Shown: positions 46,108 to 54,494 of the stretch, piece after piece | Layout of the letters: each line of letters starts with the position of its first letter | Numbering within the stretch: position 1 is the stretch's first letter | Origin: Candidatus Dojkabacteria bacterium | GTDB taxonomy: Bacteria; Patescibacteria; Dojkabacteria; SC72 | Assembly: GCA_023229785.1 (NCBI GenBank) | Contig: JALNYV010000006.1 | Coordinates: 1-64,000 of the forward strand | Length of the DNA stretch: 64,000 nucleotides | Reading direction: 5' to 3' | Translations under genes and position numbers: made by a program | The notes under the pieces: generated by a model | The model's database searches: none | The model's input: the letters and a program-made list of their open reading frames with translations, nothing else | Told to the model about the DNA's origin: nothing

Positions 46108-46806
46108 TTAATCTGAACCATATGTACTATGAGTAATGGGATCTACAAACACCCAACTGTTTCCTCTCGTGAGGATATTGCCACTGTGCATATCAGGGGC
46201 AAAGTGCTTGAACAGCGGCTCTAGTAATCTAAGAGCTTGTTTTAATGCAGGGTCTCGCACAAACTGTTGCATGTGCAATCTCCATTTTGGATCGTTGAAT
46301 GCTTGTCTAAACTTAATCTCAGCTTGCCTCCTCCATGTTTTCATCCTCTGTGGGATGGGAAAATCTTCTATTCCAAAACGTTCTAAATCTTGTTCCGTCA
46401 TTCCAATCAGCGGTTGTAATCTTTCCATAACAACATATAGTGTATATTCAGCTTGATACGGGGCTGGAGAAAATTCTTCAGTTGGATCTATCTCTTCAAA
46501 TGACCTTGCCCGTTCATTTCCAAAAACTCGTTCGGTTGGGTACATTTTTACACTAAATATTTTTGGAAAATAAGGATTATCTTGATGTTTTAGTGCTAAT
46601 CTGAGGAACTGATAACTAGGATCAGAATCACCATAAACTTGAATAGTTTTAATTACTTTTCCTGGGAATTTCTTATGCAAATAAGCTAAAGATTGTGCTC
46701 CTACCCCAACAACTTGATGTTTTTTCTGGGACAATAGATCATTTACCCGCTTGTTAGAGGTTTTTATATAGGGTGATGATTTATCTAATATCTCACTCAA
46801 CAACAC
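46108..46806 (-). CDS. Protein-kinase-fold protein, copy 2, with virion-type N-terminus
   Basis: A 232-residue protein starting at GTG with AGGAT seven bases upstream; it begins MLLSEILDKSS. G-V-G-A-Q-S-L-A-Y (glycine-rich loop, about residues 34-42), K-V-I-K-T-I (lysine strand), Y-V-V-M-E-R-L (hinge) and the catalytic loop A-P-D-M-H-S-G-N-I-L-T-R ... W-V-F-V-D-P-I are all in kinase order. It shares D-S-D-P-S-Y-Q-F-L-R-L with copy 1. If packaged and injected it could phosphorylate host targets at once, as T7 kinase does later in infection. Role inferred. Confidence 0.72.
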   Translation of the reverse strand: MLLSEILDKSSPYIKTSNKRVNDLLSQKKHQVVGVGAQSLAYLHKKFPGKVIKTIQVYGDSDPSYQFLRLALKHQDNPYFPKIFSVKMYPTERVFGNERARSFEEIDPTEEFSPAPYQAEYTLYVVMERLQPLIGMTEQDLERFGIEDFPIPQRMKTWRRQAEIKFRQAFNDPKWRLHMQQFVRDPALKQALRLLEPLFKHFAPDMHSGNILTRGNSWVFVDPITHSTYGSD

Positions 46807-46827
46807 ATTAAAATCCTGGTTTTTTCA

Positions 46828-47070
46828 TCATGATTGCTCCCACAAAACATTTGCTAATGCTCTTGCTACTTTTGAATTTACACAAGTGCACAATTGCTGT
46901 TGATTGACATCCGTTACATTATTTCCTAAACTGTAGAATGGTGGAGTGTATGTTACCCCACCAATGTCTATTGATTCTTGAGGTTCTGGTGATGGGAAAG
47001 CTTCCTTCAACACCCTCTTTTTCTTTGCTTTTGGTTTTTTAGGTTTAACTAATAATTCACTAATATACAT
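46828..47070 (-). CDS. Small late protein with capsid-targeting-like N-terminus
   Basis: An 80-residue protein from ATG 47070, with AAGGATTAAT upstream. MYISELLVKPKKPKAKKK is a basic N-terminal segment, and V-L-K-E followed by A-F is a good gp21-type cleavage site. The remainder has two cysteines (C-T-C-V) and is otherwise unassigned. The stop of the upstream gene is four bases away. Confidence 0.65.
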   Translation of the reverse strand: MYISELLVKPKKPKAKKKRVLKEAFPSPEPQESIDIGGVTYTPPFYSLGNNVTDVNQQQLCTCVNSKVARALANVLWEQS

Positions 47071-47074
47071 ATTA

Positions 47075-48073
47075 TTAATCCTTCTTTTTATTATCCCACA
47101 CATCATAAAACATATTCTTTAATGATATTGGTTGTCTACCTTTTTTGTAAAGAAAATCTGTTAATACTGGTGGAAAATTATTCAAGATTGGTGACATTAG
47201 TGTAGTAATTTTTATCTGCGCTTGTTTGAGACCCTCTTCTGTGTTTAGGTCTAAACAATCTTTAATCATCCTAAGCGCCTCTGCTACAGTTAAAGCAAAA
47301 CTGGCTGCGGCGTCATCCCTAGTATTATTAAAGTCTGCTGCTTTTTGGAACGTTTCTATGGATGCTTTGATTGCTCTCATTACGCTCTTGGGAGTTTTAA
47401 ATTCAGCGCAAAGGGGTTCTATATCTTTAGAGTAATTTGTATCTTTTTCATTTCTAGTATCCTGCATAAAGGCTATAGTTGGTATCTTTTTCATATCCAA
47501 AGCTGTATTCTTATTTTCAGATGGTGTAGCATCCAATTGAGGTTTATTAGGCATGGTTGCACTCTCTCTTACTGGTCCATTGCCACTTGGAGTGTTTGCG
47601 CGGCGACCTTGCATCATCCTTGTTTCTATGGGAGACATGAAAGATTGTTCATTTTCTTCACTATCCATATTATCGTCCTGATCTACAGAATCTTCATCTT
47701 GATATTCATCAGAATCATCCATTTCAATATTATCATCATCCATATTCAATTCATCTTCTGGATCATCTGATAACTGACCAGCTGACATATCTTCATCACC
47801 AGATGTTTGTGTTACCGGTGGTAGATTTTTATTGGGGCCGTCATCTGGAAATTCAAATTCCATAGAAGATGCTTCAACCAAGCGAGATGAATATTGACCA
47901 TTTTTGAACAACTTAGTGAGAGCATTGTTTGCTAATTCGGCTGTTAGATATCTAGTGGCTTCTTTTAAAGGTAAAAATCGTGGACTATCATAGGCACTAG
48001 AGGAAGTAAAAAATGCAGATAGTGTACTATTCTGAGCAATTAAATATCCTGATTGTTTATTTTTCGTTGTCAT
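47075..48073 (-). CDS. Late acidic virion-type protein
   Basis: A 332-residue protein with AGGATC ribosome site and a CATAAATA octamer. Residues 1-70 form a folded N-terminus (RYLTAELANNALTKLF). Residues 85-150 are extremely acidic (DDDNIEMDDSDEYQDED) and contain S-E-E-N-E-Q-S, similar to the junctions in 9188-11188. A helical C-terminal domain follows (DAAASFALTVAEALRMIKD). Possibly a core or assembly protein. Family unknown. Confidence 0.7.
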   Translation of the reverse strand: MTTKNKQSGYLIAQNSTLSAFFTSSSAYDSPRFLPLKEATRYLTAELANNALTKLFKNGQYSSRLVEASSMEFEFPDDGPNKNLPPVTQTSGDEDMSAGQLSDDPEDELNMDDDNIEMDDSDEYQDEDSVDQDDNMDSEENEQSFMSPIETRMMQGRRANTPSGNGPVRESATMPNKPQLDATPSENKNTALDMKKIPTIAFMQDTRNEKDTNYSKDIEPLCAEFKTPKSVMRAIKASIETFQKAADFNNTRDDAAASFALTVAEALRMIKDCLDLNTEEGLKQAQIKITTLMSPILNNFPPVLTDFLYKKGRQPISLKNMFYDVWDNKKKD

Positions 48074-48103
48074 CTGTATTGATCCTATTAAACTTTATAG
48101 ATA

Positions 48104-48111
48104 TATTTATG
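48104..48111 (-). promoter_or_regulatory. T4-like late promoter octamer (CATAAATA variant)
   Basis: CATAAATA on the minus strand, 31 bases before the 48073 start. Confidence 0.55.
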
Positions 48112-48156
48112 ACTTGTCTTCGTGGTTTATATGAAATAAATTAATGCATCACAAAA

Positions 48157-48187
48157 AAGGTCTCATCGTAACATACGATGAGACCTT
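48157..48187 (-). terminator. Terminator after the RnlA-type ligase gene
   Basis: On the minus strand AAGGTCTCATCGT-ATGTT-ACGATGAGACCTT (13-bp stem) followed by T4G; a strong intrinsic terminator. Confidence 0.85.
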
Positions 48188-48212
48188 AATGTATTTTAAT
48201 AGGTGTTGGAAA

Positions 48213-49334
48213 CTAGGGTTCAATCAACAGAGGCTGGGTTGAACTCGAAAACATATCATAGTGTTTTAGCATGTATTCTTTATAATTGGCTGGTTTTCCT
48301 AAATATAAATTCATTGCTAGACTAAAATATCTACCATCCACTCTCTCCCTGCACAATATAGCATAATCTTTACGATCCAAGTGTTTATTAGTATTATAGA
48401 AACATTCTACAGTGGAAGCCATTTGATTGTATTCTTGGTTGACTCTGATTTGTTCCACAGTAATTTGTTTTATAAGTAATTTGTCGTCAGCAAATAACGA
48501 GAGTAAATCATCCAACCCTTCTGTTACTATAGCTTCATATAATCCTCTAGGATTTGTAATACTATCCTTACACGAGTGCAACTTCTTGTATTTTAAGGTC
48601 TTTATTTTAAACCACACTCCAGATTTTAATTTTACAACAAATCCTTCTATATCATCCAGCATATCAGGTACCTGAGCAACAAACCCACTAGGTTGCAGAC
48701 CTAAAAGATCAACAGGAGGGCTCATGTGTCTGACTAACACTTCGGCAAATTCTTTAGCATAATGCCCATTATTAAACGAACGCACATTCAACACTATTAA
48801 ATTTGGTTCTGTATACCCTAAAACTACTCTGTTCGACGGCCCTACCCACTCCAAATTTACAGTATACTCTGATTCAGCATAAAATTGCAGAGTGCGCTTA
48901 AATGCACCGTGTTCTGGCTGATTTAGCCACTCCATAGCATCAATAGCTTGAGTTGAAAACAAAGCCCCTTTAGATTTCAAGTATAATTCACCATGGTGTA
49001 AGTAGGTGCTTATAAGGCTTCCATCACTCTTTGTTGATATGGAGTCAATGTCCTCTAGATCAAGGTTGGTGGTGAGAGGATTTTCTCCAAGATTCCAAAA
49101 TTTATTCATAGGAAGTGAGGCTAATCTAATAGCCTCACCATTTTCATCCACTTCAAACATCACTCCTCTGGCTTCTATGGCCCCAGGAGCTAGGAAATCA
49201 GTATATGACGCTAATCTATAATTATAAATTTTGTAAATTGAATCATCTCTTTTTGTAGTCAAACAAAAGAAAGCATTGTTGGTATCAACCAATACTCTCA
49301 AATTATCATACAATGTTTGTTGCCACTCATTCAT
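48213..49334 (-). CDS. rnlA: T4 RnlA-type RNA ligase
   Basis: A 373-residue protein, equal in length to T4 Rnl1 (374). Motif I is S-T-K-S-D-G-S-L-I-S-T-Y (about residues 99-110; T4 has T-K-E-D-G-S with the adenylated Lys). Upstream is A-R-G-V-M-F-E, motif IV reads I-E-G-F-V-V-K-L, and motif V W-F-K-I-K-T-L-K-Y. It reseals tRNA cut by host anticodon nucleases such as PrrC. Start overlaps the upstream stop (ATGA). Confidence 0.93.
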   Translation of the reverse strand: MNEWQQTLYDNLRVLVDTNNAFFCLTTKRDDSIYKIYNYRLASYTDFLAPGAIEARGVMFEVDENGEAIRLASLPMNKFWNLGENPLTTNLDLEDIDSISTKSDGSLISTYLHHGELYLKSKGALFSTQAIDAMEWLNQPEHGAFKRTLQFYAESEYTVNLEWVGPSNRVVLGYTEPNLIVLNVRSFNNGHYAKEFAEVLVRHMSPPVDLLGLQPSGFVAQVPDMLDDIEGFVVKLKSGVWFKIKTLKYKKLHSCKDSITNPRGLYEAIVTEGLDDLLSLFADDKLLIKQITVEQIRVNQEYNQMASTVECFYNTNKHLDRKDYAILCRERVDGRYFSLAMNLYLGKPANYKEYMLKHYDMFSSSTQPLLIEP

Positions 49335-49498
49335 TCACTCACCTCTGGAAATCTTTCTGGATATTGTTGTTTCAGGTTCGATTTTGTGGGATGTTTTATG
49401 TAAGTCTCCAATTGTCTTATGTATTTAAAAACTTCTTCAGATACCCAAAACCCCTCATAATCATCCTCACCCACTTTTATACTAACTAGATGTGCCAT
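49331..49498 (-). CDS. Small hypothetical protein
   Basis: A 55-residue protein from ATG 49498 (MAHLVSIKVGEDDYEGFWVS). A TTG 18 bases upstream is possible. It overlaps the ligase start by four bases. Not recognised. Confidence 0.55.
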   Translation of the reverse strand: MAHLVSIKVGEDDYEGFWVSEEVFKYIRQLETYIKHPTKSNLKQQYPERFPEVSE

Positions 49499-49512
49499 AA
49501 TTAAAAAAATCC

Positions 49513-49875
49513 TCAATAAAAATATGGAGCGATAACTCTACCAAACCAACCCACCACCTTATCAACAGCTGTTAATGGCGTTGGTTCTGATTGTTTTTCA
49601 ATTCCCCAAGCTGCTGATGTGTAATCACAGCTGTGAGTTGCATACAATCTTCTGGTATATCGTGGGACACCAAACAATTCATTCATAGATCCCACGCGTG
49701 TGTGGTTGCCTCTATATTTGCCATTTCTTTTGTATATAACAACAGAGTTAAATAATTCTTCAAATATTACCCCATCCAATATAGTAGTATCAAAATCCAA
49801 ATCAACAGCCAACATGGTTATACCACTTGTTGTAGGTACATATACAATCTTGAAATTTGAACATTTCACACTCAT
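49513..49875 (-). CDS. Hypothetical protein
   Basis: A 120-residue beta-rich protein with AGGAGAGTG ribosome site and promoter 49904-49932. It is first in the run leading to the RnlA-type ligase. No motif recognised. Confidence 0.65.
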   Translation of the reverse strand: MSVKCSNFKIVYVPTTSGITMLAVDLDFDTTILDGVIFEELFNSVVIYKRNGKYRGNHTRVGSMNELFGVPRYTRRLYATHSCDYTSAAWGIEKQSEPTPLTAVDKVVGWFGRVIAPYFY

Positions 49876-49903
49876 AACACTCTCCTTTTATATAAAGATT
49901 AAA

Positions 49904-49932
49904 ATTATAATTCACAAATACAAATAAGTCAA
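49904..49932 (-). promoter_or_regulatory. Sigma-70-like promoter for the rnlA unit
   Basis: TTGACT (49927-49932), 17-base spacer, TATAAT (49904-49909) on the minus strand. Confidence 0.6.
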
Positions 49933-49944
49933 CGGTTCACCACC

Positions 49945-50373
49945 TTAGATTACAAAACCATAGTTTGAAAAGTTTGGATGTTTTATGATACCGTAAACCT
50001 CCCCACGCTGAATAACATATAATGGTTGGTCGTTTTCATAGACTTCACTTTTATAAAACCAAACATTATTCCAATTGGTATTGGCGGGGGCTATTTTAGT
50101 GTATATAAGAATATTAAACTTGGCGTCATCTAGTGTGTAATTCTCTGTTAATTCCACAGTAGGAAAGGTTTGCAATGCTGATTCAACTGCGGTGCCTATG
50201 GTGTTTTCTGTTTCTACAAAAATACTATTATCAGCAGCGTCAAATAAATCACTTGCTGAAAAATTTACCACAAATATTCCTTTGCCCGTTGCTGTTACAT
50301 AACTACCAAATACAGGCATGGGGGCTGGTTGAGGTATTACAATATGACCCACATAATCTTTCCAATTTTTCAT
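49945..50373 (-). CDS. Hypothetical protein
   Basis: A 142-residue protein from ATG 50373, with GGAGAAACTG upstream. Beta-rich, proline-containing N-terminus (HIVIPQPAPMPVFGSYVTA). No motif recognised. Confidence 0.65.
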   Translation of the reverse strand: MKNWKDYVGHIVIPQPAPMPVFGSYVTATGKGIFVVNFSASDLFDAADNSIFVETENTIGTAVESALQTFPTVELTENYTLDDAKFNILIYTKIAPANTNWNNVWFYKSEVYENDQPLYVIQRGEVYGIIKHPNFSNYGFVI

Positions 50374-50438
50374 CAGTTTCTCCAAGTTATTAAGTTGATT
50401 TTTTGTTGCTTTTAGAAAATATCTTATTATTCAGTATA

Positions 50439-51332
50439 TTAGTTTGAATTGTATAATTCATCAAATATTATTCCCAATTCTGTTTTCCAAGCGAGATTTT
50501 TAATCCACCGCTCAGGAATACTTTCATACCCATACAAAGCGCCGGCGAGCTGGCCCGTTACTGCACCAACTGTGTCTGAATCATTAGCTAAATTTACAGC
50601 TAAAATTAAAGCTTCTTCAAAAGAAGAAGTGTTGCTTACTGCCCATAAAGCGGCTTCCCAAGTGTGTATAACATATCCACTAGACTGAACATCATCACGA
50701 GGAATATTCTTATATTGATCCACATAAACAAAATCATCCCATTTAGCTCCACTAGCTAGATTCCACAAACAGGCGGCCATTTTCCCACAAGTTTCCACAC
50801 AATCAAATGAGGCGTGAGTTAGTTTACTCTGTTCTTGTGCGTATGTTATACAATCATACAAGTTATATTTGTAAAATATTGGTATGGGGGCTAACCTCAT
50901 TATTGATCCATTTCCAGATGATGAGGGAGATGTTGAACCAGCCCACGGATTATCAAACTCCATATAATTACGAAGGGCAGCAACTGTGGTTTGTCCAATG
51001 TCAAAACATGTTCCTGTATGTGAATGTTCACCCTCCAACCACCAGTGCACAAAACTATTCATCACATCTGTGGGATTAAAACCCTTGCAAGATATTAACG
51101 AATCAGCAAGACAAAGGGCCATGCTGGTGTCATCTGTCCACTCTCCAGGTTTTAGATTAAATGGCCCTTTGCCTATCATATCAGTCACTACAGGATGAGT
51201 GTCTCTGATTTCAAATTCCAACGGAACGCCCAGAGCATCACCTACAGCTAACCCAAAAAAGCACCCCTTTAGTTTATCGTATCTTGGGCAAGGGGTTTTT
51301 GTTGTTGATTTATTAGTTTGTTTTGATATCAA
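50439..51332 (-). CDS. ADP-ribosylglycohydrolase (DraG/ARH family)
   Basis: A 297-residue protein starting at TTG with GAGGATCACC upstream; no in-frame ATG precedes the domain. All ARH signatures are visible: K-L-K-G-C-F-F-G-L-A-V-G-D-A-L-G (residues 20-35), W-T-D-D-T-S-M-A-L-C-L (first metal site), G-N-G-S-I-M-R-L-A-P-I and A-N-D-S-D-T-V-G-A-V-T-G-Q-L (second metal site) near the C-terminus. It removes ADP-ribose from proteins or nucleic acids. With NADAR it gives two independent erasers of ADP-ribosylation, plausibly countering host toxins or recycling its own ART marks. Confidence 0.92.
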   Translation of the reverse strand: MISKQTNKSTTKTPCPRYDKLKGCFFGLAVGDALGVPLEFEIRDTHPVVTDMIGKGPFNLKPGEWTDDTSMALCLADSLISCKGFNPTDVMNSFVHWWLEGEHSHTGTCFDIGQTTVAALRNYMEFDNPWAGSTSPSSSGNGSIMRLAPIPIFYKYNLYDCITYAQEQSKLTHASFDCVETCGKMAACLWNLASGAKWDDFVYVDQYKNIPRDDVQSSGYVIHTWEAALWAVSNTSSFEEALILAVNLANDSDTVGAVTGQLAGALYGYESIPERWIKNLAWKTELGIIFDELYNSN

Positions 51333-51762
51333 GGTGATCCTCGTTTATTATTAATTTTACAATTTTAGCATCATCCAGTACGTTTGTTTTAACATAATCA
51401 CGCCCGCCATCAATATACACAGATCTGTCACCAGACCACACAAAATCATGCCTGTATCTACTAAATATTATTTCACCATCATCAGCTACTACACCAATTA
51501 TTGGATCCACAAAAGCGGATTCTGCATTCACTATTATAACTTTTCTGGAATCAGCTACAAACAATCCAAAATAGTGGGTATGGCCTAATTCTAAATTAGG
51601 GTTAGGTTGATAAAAAACAGCTGCTGGTGTTTCAGTCCAAGATTGAAGTGATCTAATACAAAAATCCCCAATAAACTTAGATCCATAATGATCCTCTGTT
51701 TTCTTGATATTGATAGGTTGATAAGACTTGTATTCGTGTTTCTTTATAAACAAAGGTTTCAT
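51313..51762 (-). CDS. Hypothetical protein upstream of the glycohydrolase
   Basis: A 149-residue protein with TTGGAGCA ribosome site. Its 3' end overlaps the glycohydrolase by 20 bases, so they are coupled. Beta-rich with G-H-T-H-Y-F-G-L-F-V-A-D. Not recognised. Confidence 0.68.
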   Translation of the reverse strand: MKPLFIKKHEYKSYQPINIKKTEDHYGSKFIGDFCIRSLQSWTETPAAVFYQPNPNLELGHTHYFGLFVADSRKVIIVNAESAFVDPIIGVVADDGEIIFSRYRHDFVWSGDRSVYIDGGRDYVKTNVLDDAKIVKLIINEDHLDIKTN

Positions 51763-51825
51763 AGTTGCTCCAAGTGTAATTAGATAACAGAGTGTACAGC
51801 ACTCTCACAACGAAGACAACTATTT

Positions 51826-52119
51826 TCATTTATCGTAAAATTCATCAAAGAACTCATCAATTTTTTCTTTTAAGGTTATTCTTGAATCTAAGGTAGAGTG
51901 TTTTAATTCTGATACTAAATCTGTTAATTCGTTGCACTTATCTATAGCCTCATCGAGGGCATCCATAGCATCATCATACTTATTTCCCAACTTCTGAAAT
52001 TCATCAAATGTGATTAGTACATATTTTCCTTCAAGGGCTGGCTGGAATATTGAATTGTAATCTGGACTAGTCCAAGTCGCTTCACTACTATATCTTTGTA
52101 TTATATCAAATCTGTTCAT
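51826..52119 (-). CDS. Small coiled-coil hypothetical protein
   Basis: A 97-residue protein; the second half (DAMDALDEAIDKCNELTDLV) is heptad-patterned. One base from the upstream gene. Not recognised. Confidence 0.62.
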   Translation of the reverse strand: MNRFDIIQRYSSEATWTSPDYNSIFQPALEGKYVLITFDEFQKLGNKYDDAMDALDEAIDKCNELTDLVSELKHSTLDSRITLKEKIDEFFDEFYDK

Positions 52120-52120
52120 T

Positions 52121-52417
52121 TTAAAATCCGTGAGTGACTAAATGTATTTTGGCTTTTAATCCAGTCAACATTAGAAATTTATTTTTAAGTCTTAAAATCT
52201 GTTCTTCATCCCACACAAAATCTACAGCACTAAACACACTAGTGTAAACATATGATAATCCTATAATGTCATCAATATGAACACCATACTTATCTGAGCT
52301 AAACACTGCTAATTCCCATTTGGTTATTAGATCTTGTATGTTGGTAGGAGCATCTGTGATTTCCTCTCTTGATAATCCAACTACAATAACAGCTTTATAA
52401 CATGTTCCAACACTCAT
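52121..52417 (-). CDS. Small hypothetical protein
   Basis: A 98-residue protein with AGGGGTATT ribosome site and promoter 52448-52476. Alpha/beta (YKAVIVVGLSREEITDAP). Not recognised. Confidence 0.65.
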   Translation of the reverse strand: MSVGTCYKAVIVVGLSREEITDAPTNIQDLITKWELAVFSSDKYGVHIDDIIGLSYVYTSVFSAVDFVWDEEQILRLKNKFLMLTGLKAKIHLVTHGF

Positions 52418-52447
52418 AACAATACCCCTCTTAATAATTTAAGAGAG

Positions 52448-52476
52448 ATATTACCACATTAATATGAGAGTGTCAA
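52448..52476 (-). promoter_or_regulatory. Sigma-70-like promoter
   Basis: TTGACA (52471-52476), 17-base spacer, TAATAT (52448-52453) on the minus strand, overlapping the endolysin stop codon. Confidence 0.5.
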
Positions 52477-53108
52477 CAAAGTTTTGCGAACAAGGTATGA
52501 GTCAATTGTTCCCGAGCTTCTAAACCAATTGGTGTTCCTTTTGCATTAACGCTACCGAGGTTAATAGCCTTAGATATCTTTAATATGCAAGCGTTGGATT
52601 TATCACCACAATATTGCCACAAGTGATTAGTATCAAAGAAAAATTTGGCAGAGCTAAAGTAGTACTCTGGTGTTAATATAACATTAGGATCAGTATCAAG
52701 TGGCAAACCCACTGATTTAAAAAACAATTCATGATTCGCCCGTCCTGTCAGCTGAAGTCCAGCGTTACCACGATATTTCCAACCATCTCCTGATGATATG
52801 TTGCCGTTACCCATTCTATTTGCATATATGATGTTCGCTATTTTCTCTGGCTGTCTAGCCACTGTATTTGGTGAGATAGTCTTAAAATATTTTCCAAATA
52901 ATTTTGATAAGGCGTCTGCGGAATAGTTCAGATTCTCTCTACCCGCTGTGAAGCTACCAGATTCGTGTTGTATTTGCGCTATGAAATGACAAAAAGCAAT
53001 TTTAGATTGAATCCCCAACTCTTCCATCATTACTTTTGCAGTTCCTGGGCCTACAACACCATCTGGAGTTAAGTTATGACTTTTTTGATACTGAATAAGA
53101 TAATTCAT
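52473..53108 (-). CDS. Endolysin: GH19 lysozyme/chitinase-fold with short peptidoglycan-binding N-terminus
   Basis: A 211-residue protein with AAAAAGGAAC ribosome site. Residues 1-28 (YLIQYQKSHNLTPDGVVGPG) are the end of a PG_binding_1 helix-turn. Residues 35-210 are GH19: F-I-A-Q-I-Q-H-E-S-G-S-F (catalytic Glu), E-N-L-N-Y-S-A, Y-R-G-N-A-G-L-Q-L-T-G-R-A-N and a terminal helix. No signal peptide, so a holin (not seen here) or another exporter would release it. Cleaves peptidoglycan at lysis. Confidence 0.92.
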   Translation of the reverse strand: MNYLIQYQKSHNLTPDGVVGPGTAKVMMEELGIQSKIAFCHFIAQIQHESGSFTAGRENLNYSADALSKLFGKYFKTISPNTVARQPEKIANIIYANRMGNGNISSGDGWKYRGNAGLQLTGRANHELFFKSVGLPLDTDPNVILTPEYYFSSAKFFFDTNHLWQYCGDKSNACILKISKAINLGSVNAKGTPIGLEAREQLTHTLFAKLC

Positions 53109-53144
53109 AATATGTTCCTTTTTGCTTAAAATTAATATTTATCG

Positions 53145-53173
53145 TTGAATTTGAGGAGCTGTTGGTATATAAT
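53145..53173 (+). promoter_or_regulatory. Sigma-70-like promoter for the plus-strand island
   Basis: TTGAAT (53145-53150), 17-base spacer, TATAAT (53168-53173), 41 bases before the GTG at 53214. Confidence 0.55.
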
Positions 53174-53213
53174 ATTAGTAAATACACCCGGAAAACAAAC
53201 TGGAGGTTAAGTG

Positions 53214-53381
53214 GTGATATGTAAGGTGTATATAACTAACGGGTTTACAGTAATGGTTATACAAAATGCTGTTTCATTATATTTTAATAATATTATGGTG
53301 GGTAAGTATGAGAACGAACAGACAGCATTGGATCACGCTTCAATCCGAAAGCTCCCTATATATAGACATCCACCAATATAG
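53214..53381 (+). CDS. Small hypothetical protein (55 residues, GTG start)
   Basis: A short frame (MICKVYITNGFTVMVIQNAV) starting at GTG seven bases after GGAGG and following a good promoter. Beta-rich first half, then K-Y-E-N-E-Q-T-A-L-D-H-A. It fills a gap that otherwise looks empty. Not recognised. Confidence 0.5.
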   Translation: MICKVYITNGFTVMVIQNAVSLYFNNIMVGKYENEQTALDHASIRKLPIYRHPPI

Positions 53382-53422
53382 GGTAAAACTAAATTTATTA
53401 ACCAACCGGGGATAAAACACTA

Positions 53423-53791
53423 ATGTTTGATATAAAGATAGAAGAATTAAGAAGAATGAAAACAATATATGACACTATGGAATATTGTGCTGATCTTTAT
53501 GGCAGAGCACATTATGATATAAAAGATATGACTAGTGTGGGTGATGTAGAGATGGATGGGTTTCGAGTTACTAGTTATCTACCCAACGGGGATGATGAAG
53601 GTGGGTTTATTAAATATGAAGAGATGTTGACTATTGACTGGCACAATCAAATGCATCTTATGATTAGTCAACGTGAAATTGACAGGAAAAGGAAAGAAGC
53701 TGCAGCGGCTTCCAACGAGCAAAAGAAAAAAGATGAAAACGATAGATTATTATATGAAAAATTAAAGTTAAAGTTTCAATCAGATTACTAA
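53423..53791 (+). CDS. Hypothetical protein with charged C-terminal coiled coil
   Basis: A 122-residue protein with GGGGATAA ribosome site. The C-terminal third (REIDRKRKEAAAASNEQKKK) is a charged helix. It overlaps the convergent gene by four bases. Not recognised. Confidence 0.65.
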   Translation: MFDIKIEELRRMKTIYDTMEYCADLYGRAHYDIKDMTSVGDVEMDGFRVTSYLPNGDDEGGFIKYEEMLTIDWHNQMHLMISQREIDRKRKEAAAASNEQKKKDENDRLLYEKLKLKFQSDY

Positions 53792-54189
53792 TTATATTCT
53801 TCTCTCATAGCTTGACCATATCTAAGCCATTTTTTCATTAATATTGTGTTATTTGCGAAGAGTTTTTTAACTACTCTTTCATATTTTGTAGTCATTCTTA
53901 TAAATACTGGGGCTTTCAGCGCTGTTAATAATGCTTCCTGTGTGGGGTTATCAATATACTCAAGGGCTGGGGGCCAACGCGAAACAGCAACCAGTTGGAC
54001 TTGGGGGGTAGGATGTTTGATATATTGAATAATCCAACCATCATTCTGAACTGCAATTAGCTGAAGGAACTCTGATGGATTTATTACTTCACGGATTGAA
54101 GATGGGTTACGTCTAACACGAGATGTTTGCTCTTTCTCTGATGTTGTATCCCAGTATACTGAGGATTGGGTAATTTCAAATAATTTCAT
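53788..54189 (-). CDS. Alpha-repeat protein (DUF4116-like family), late
   Basis: A 133-residue protein beginning MKLFEITQSS, with W-D-T-T-S-E-K-E-Q-T, repeats N-P-S-E-F-L-Q-L-I-A-V and P-T-P-Q-V-Q-L-V-A-V, and the terminal block N-N-T-I-L-M-K-K-W-L-R-Y-G. A CATAAATA octamer lies 29 bases upstream. Confidence 0.78.
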   Translation of the reverse strand: MKLFEITQSSVYWDTTSEKEQTSRVRRNPSSIREVINPSEFLQLIAVQNDGWIIQYIKHPTPQVQLVAVSRWPPALEYIDNPTQEALLTALKAPVFIRMTTKYERVVKKLFANNTILMKKWLRYGQAMREEYN

Positions 54190-54217
54190 ACAGGAGGGTC
54201 CTAACAGTCGTTTATTA

Positions 54218-54225
54218 TATTTATG
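54218..54225 (-). promoter_or_regulatory. T4-like late promoter octamer (CATAAATA variant)
   Basis: CATAAATA on the minus strand, 29 bases before the 54189 start. Confidence 0.55.
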
Positions 54226-54280
54226 AACAAAAGTAATATACCATAAATATAATAACTACAACCAATATGGGTATAACACT

Positions 54281-54490
54281 ATGAAAAAAACACTACACCA
54301 AAAAGTATCTACACAAGTGCAAATACAAGAAGCTAGCACAAAGGCTATGTATGAACATACAAAAAATCCGGAAGCAGTTATTGGTTTGCATGATTCTAGC
54401 AAATTAGCTTATTTAGATTATATAGAAGGACTTGATCCATCAAATGTGTATGATGCAAAAATACTACACAGGATTGCTTCAGGTAACTAG
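54281..54490 (+). CDS. Small hypothetical protein
   Basis: A 69-residue helical protein (MKKTLHQKVSTQVQIQEAST) with no clear ribosome site. It sits alone on the plus strand between two convergent alpha-repeat genes. Confidence 0.5.
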   Translation: MKKTLHQKVSTQVQIQEASTKAMYEHTKNPEAVIGLHDSSKLAYLDYIEGLDPSNVYDAKILHRIASGN

Positions 54491-54494
54491 AGAA

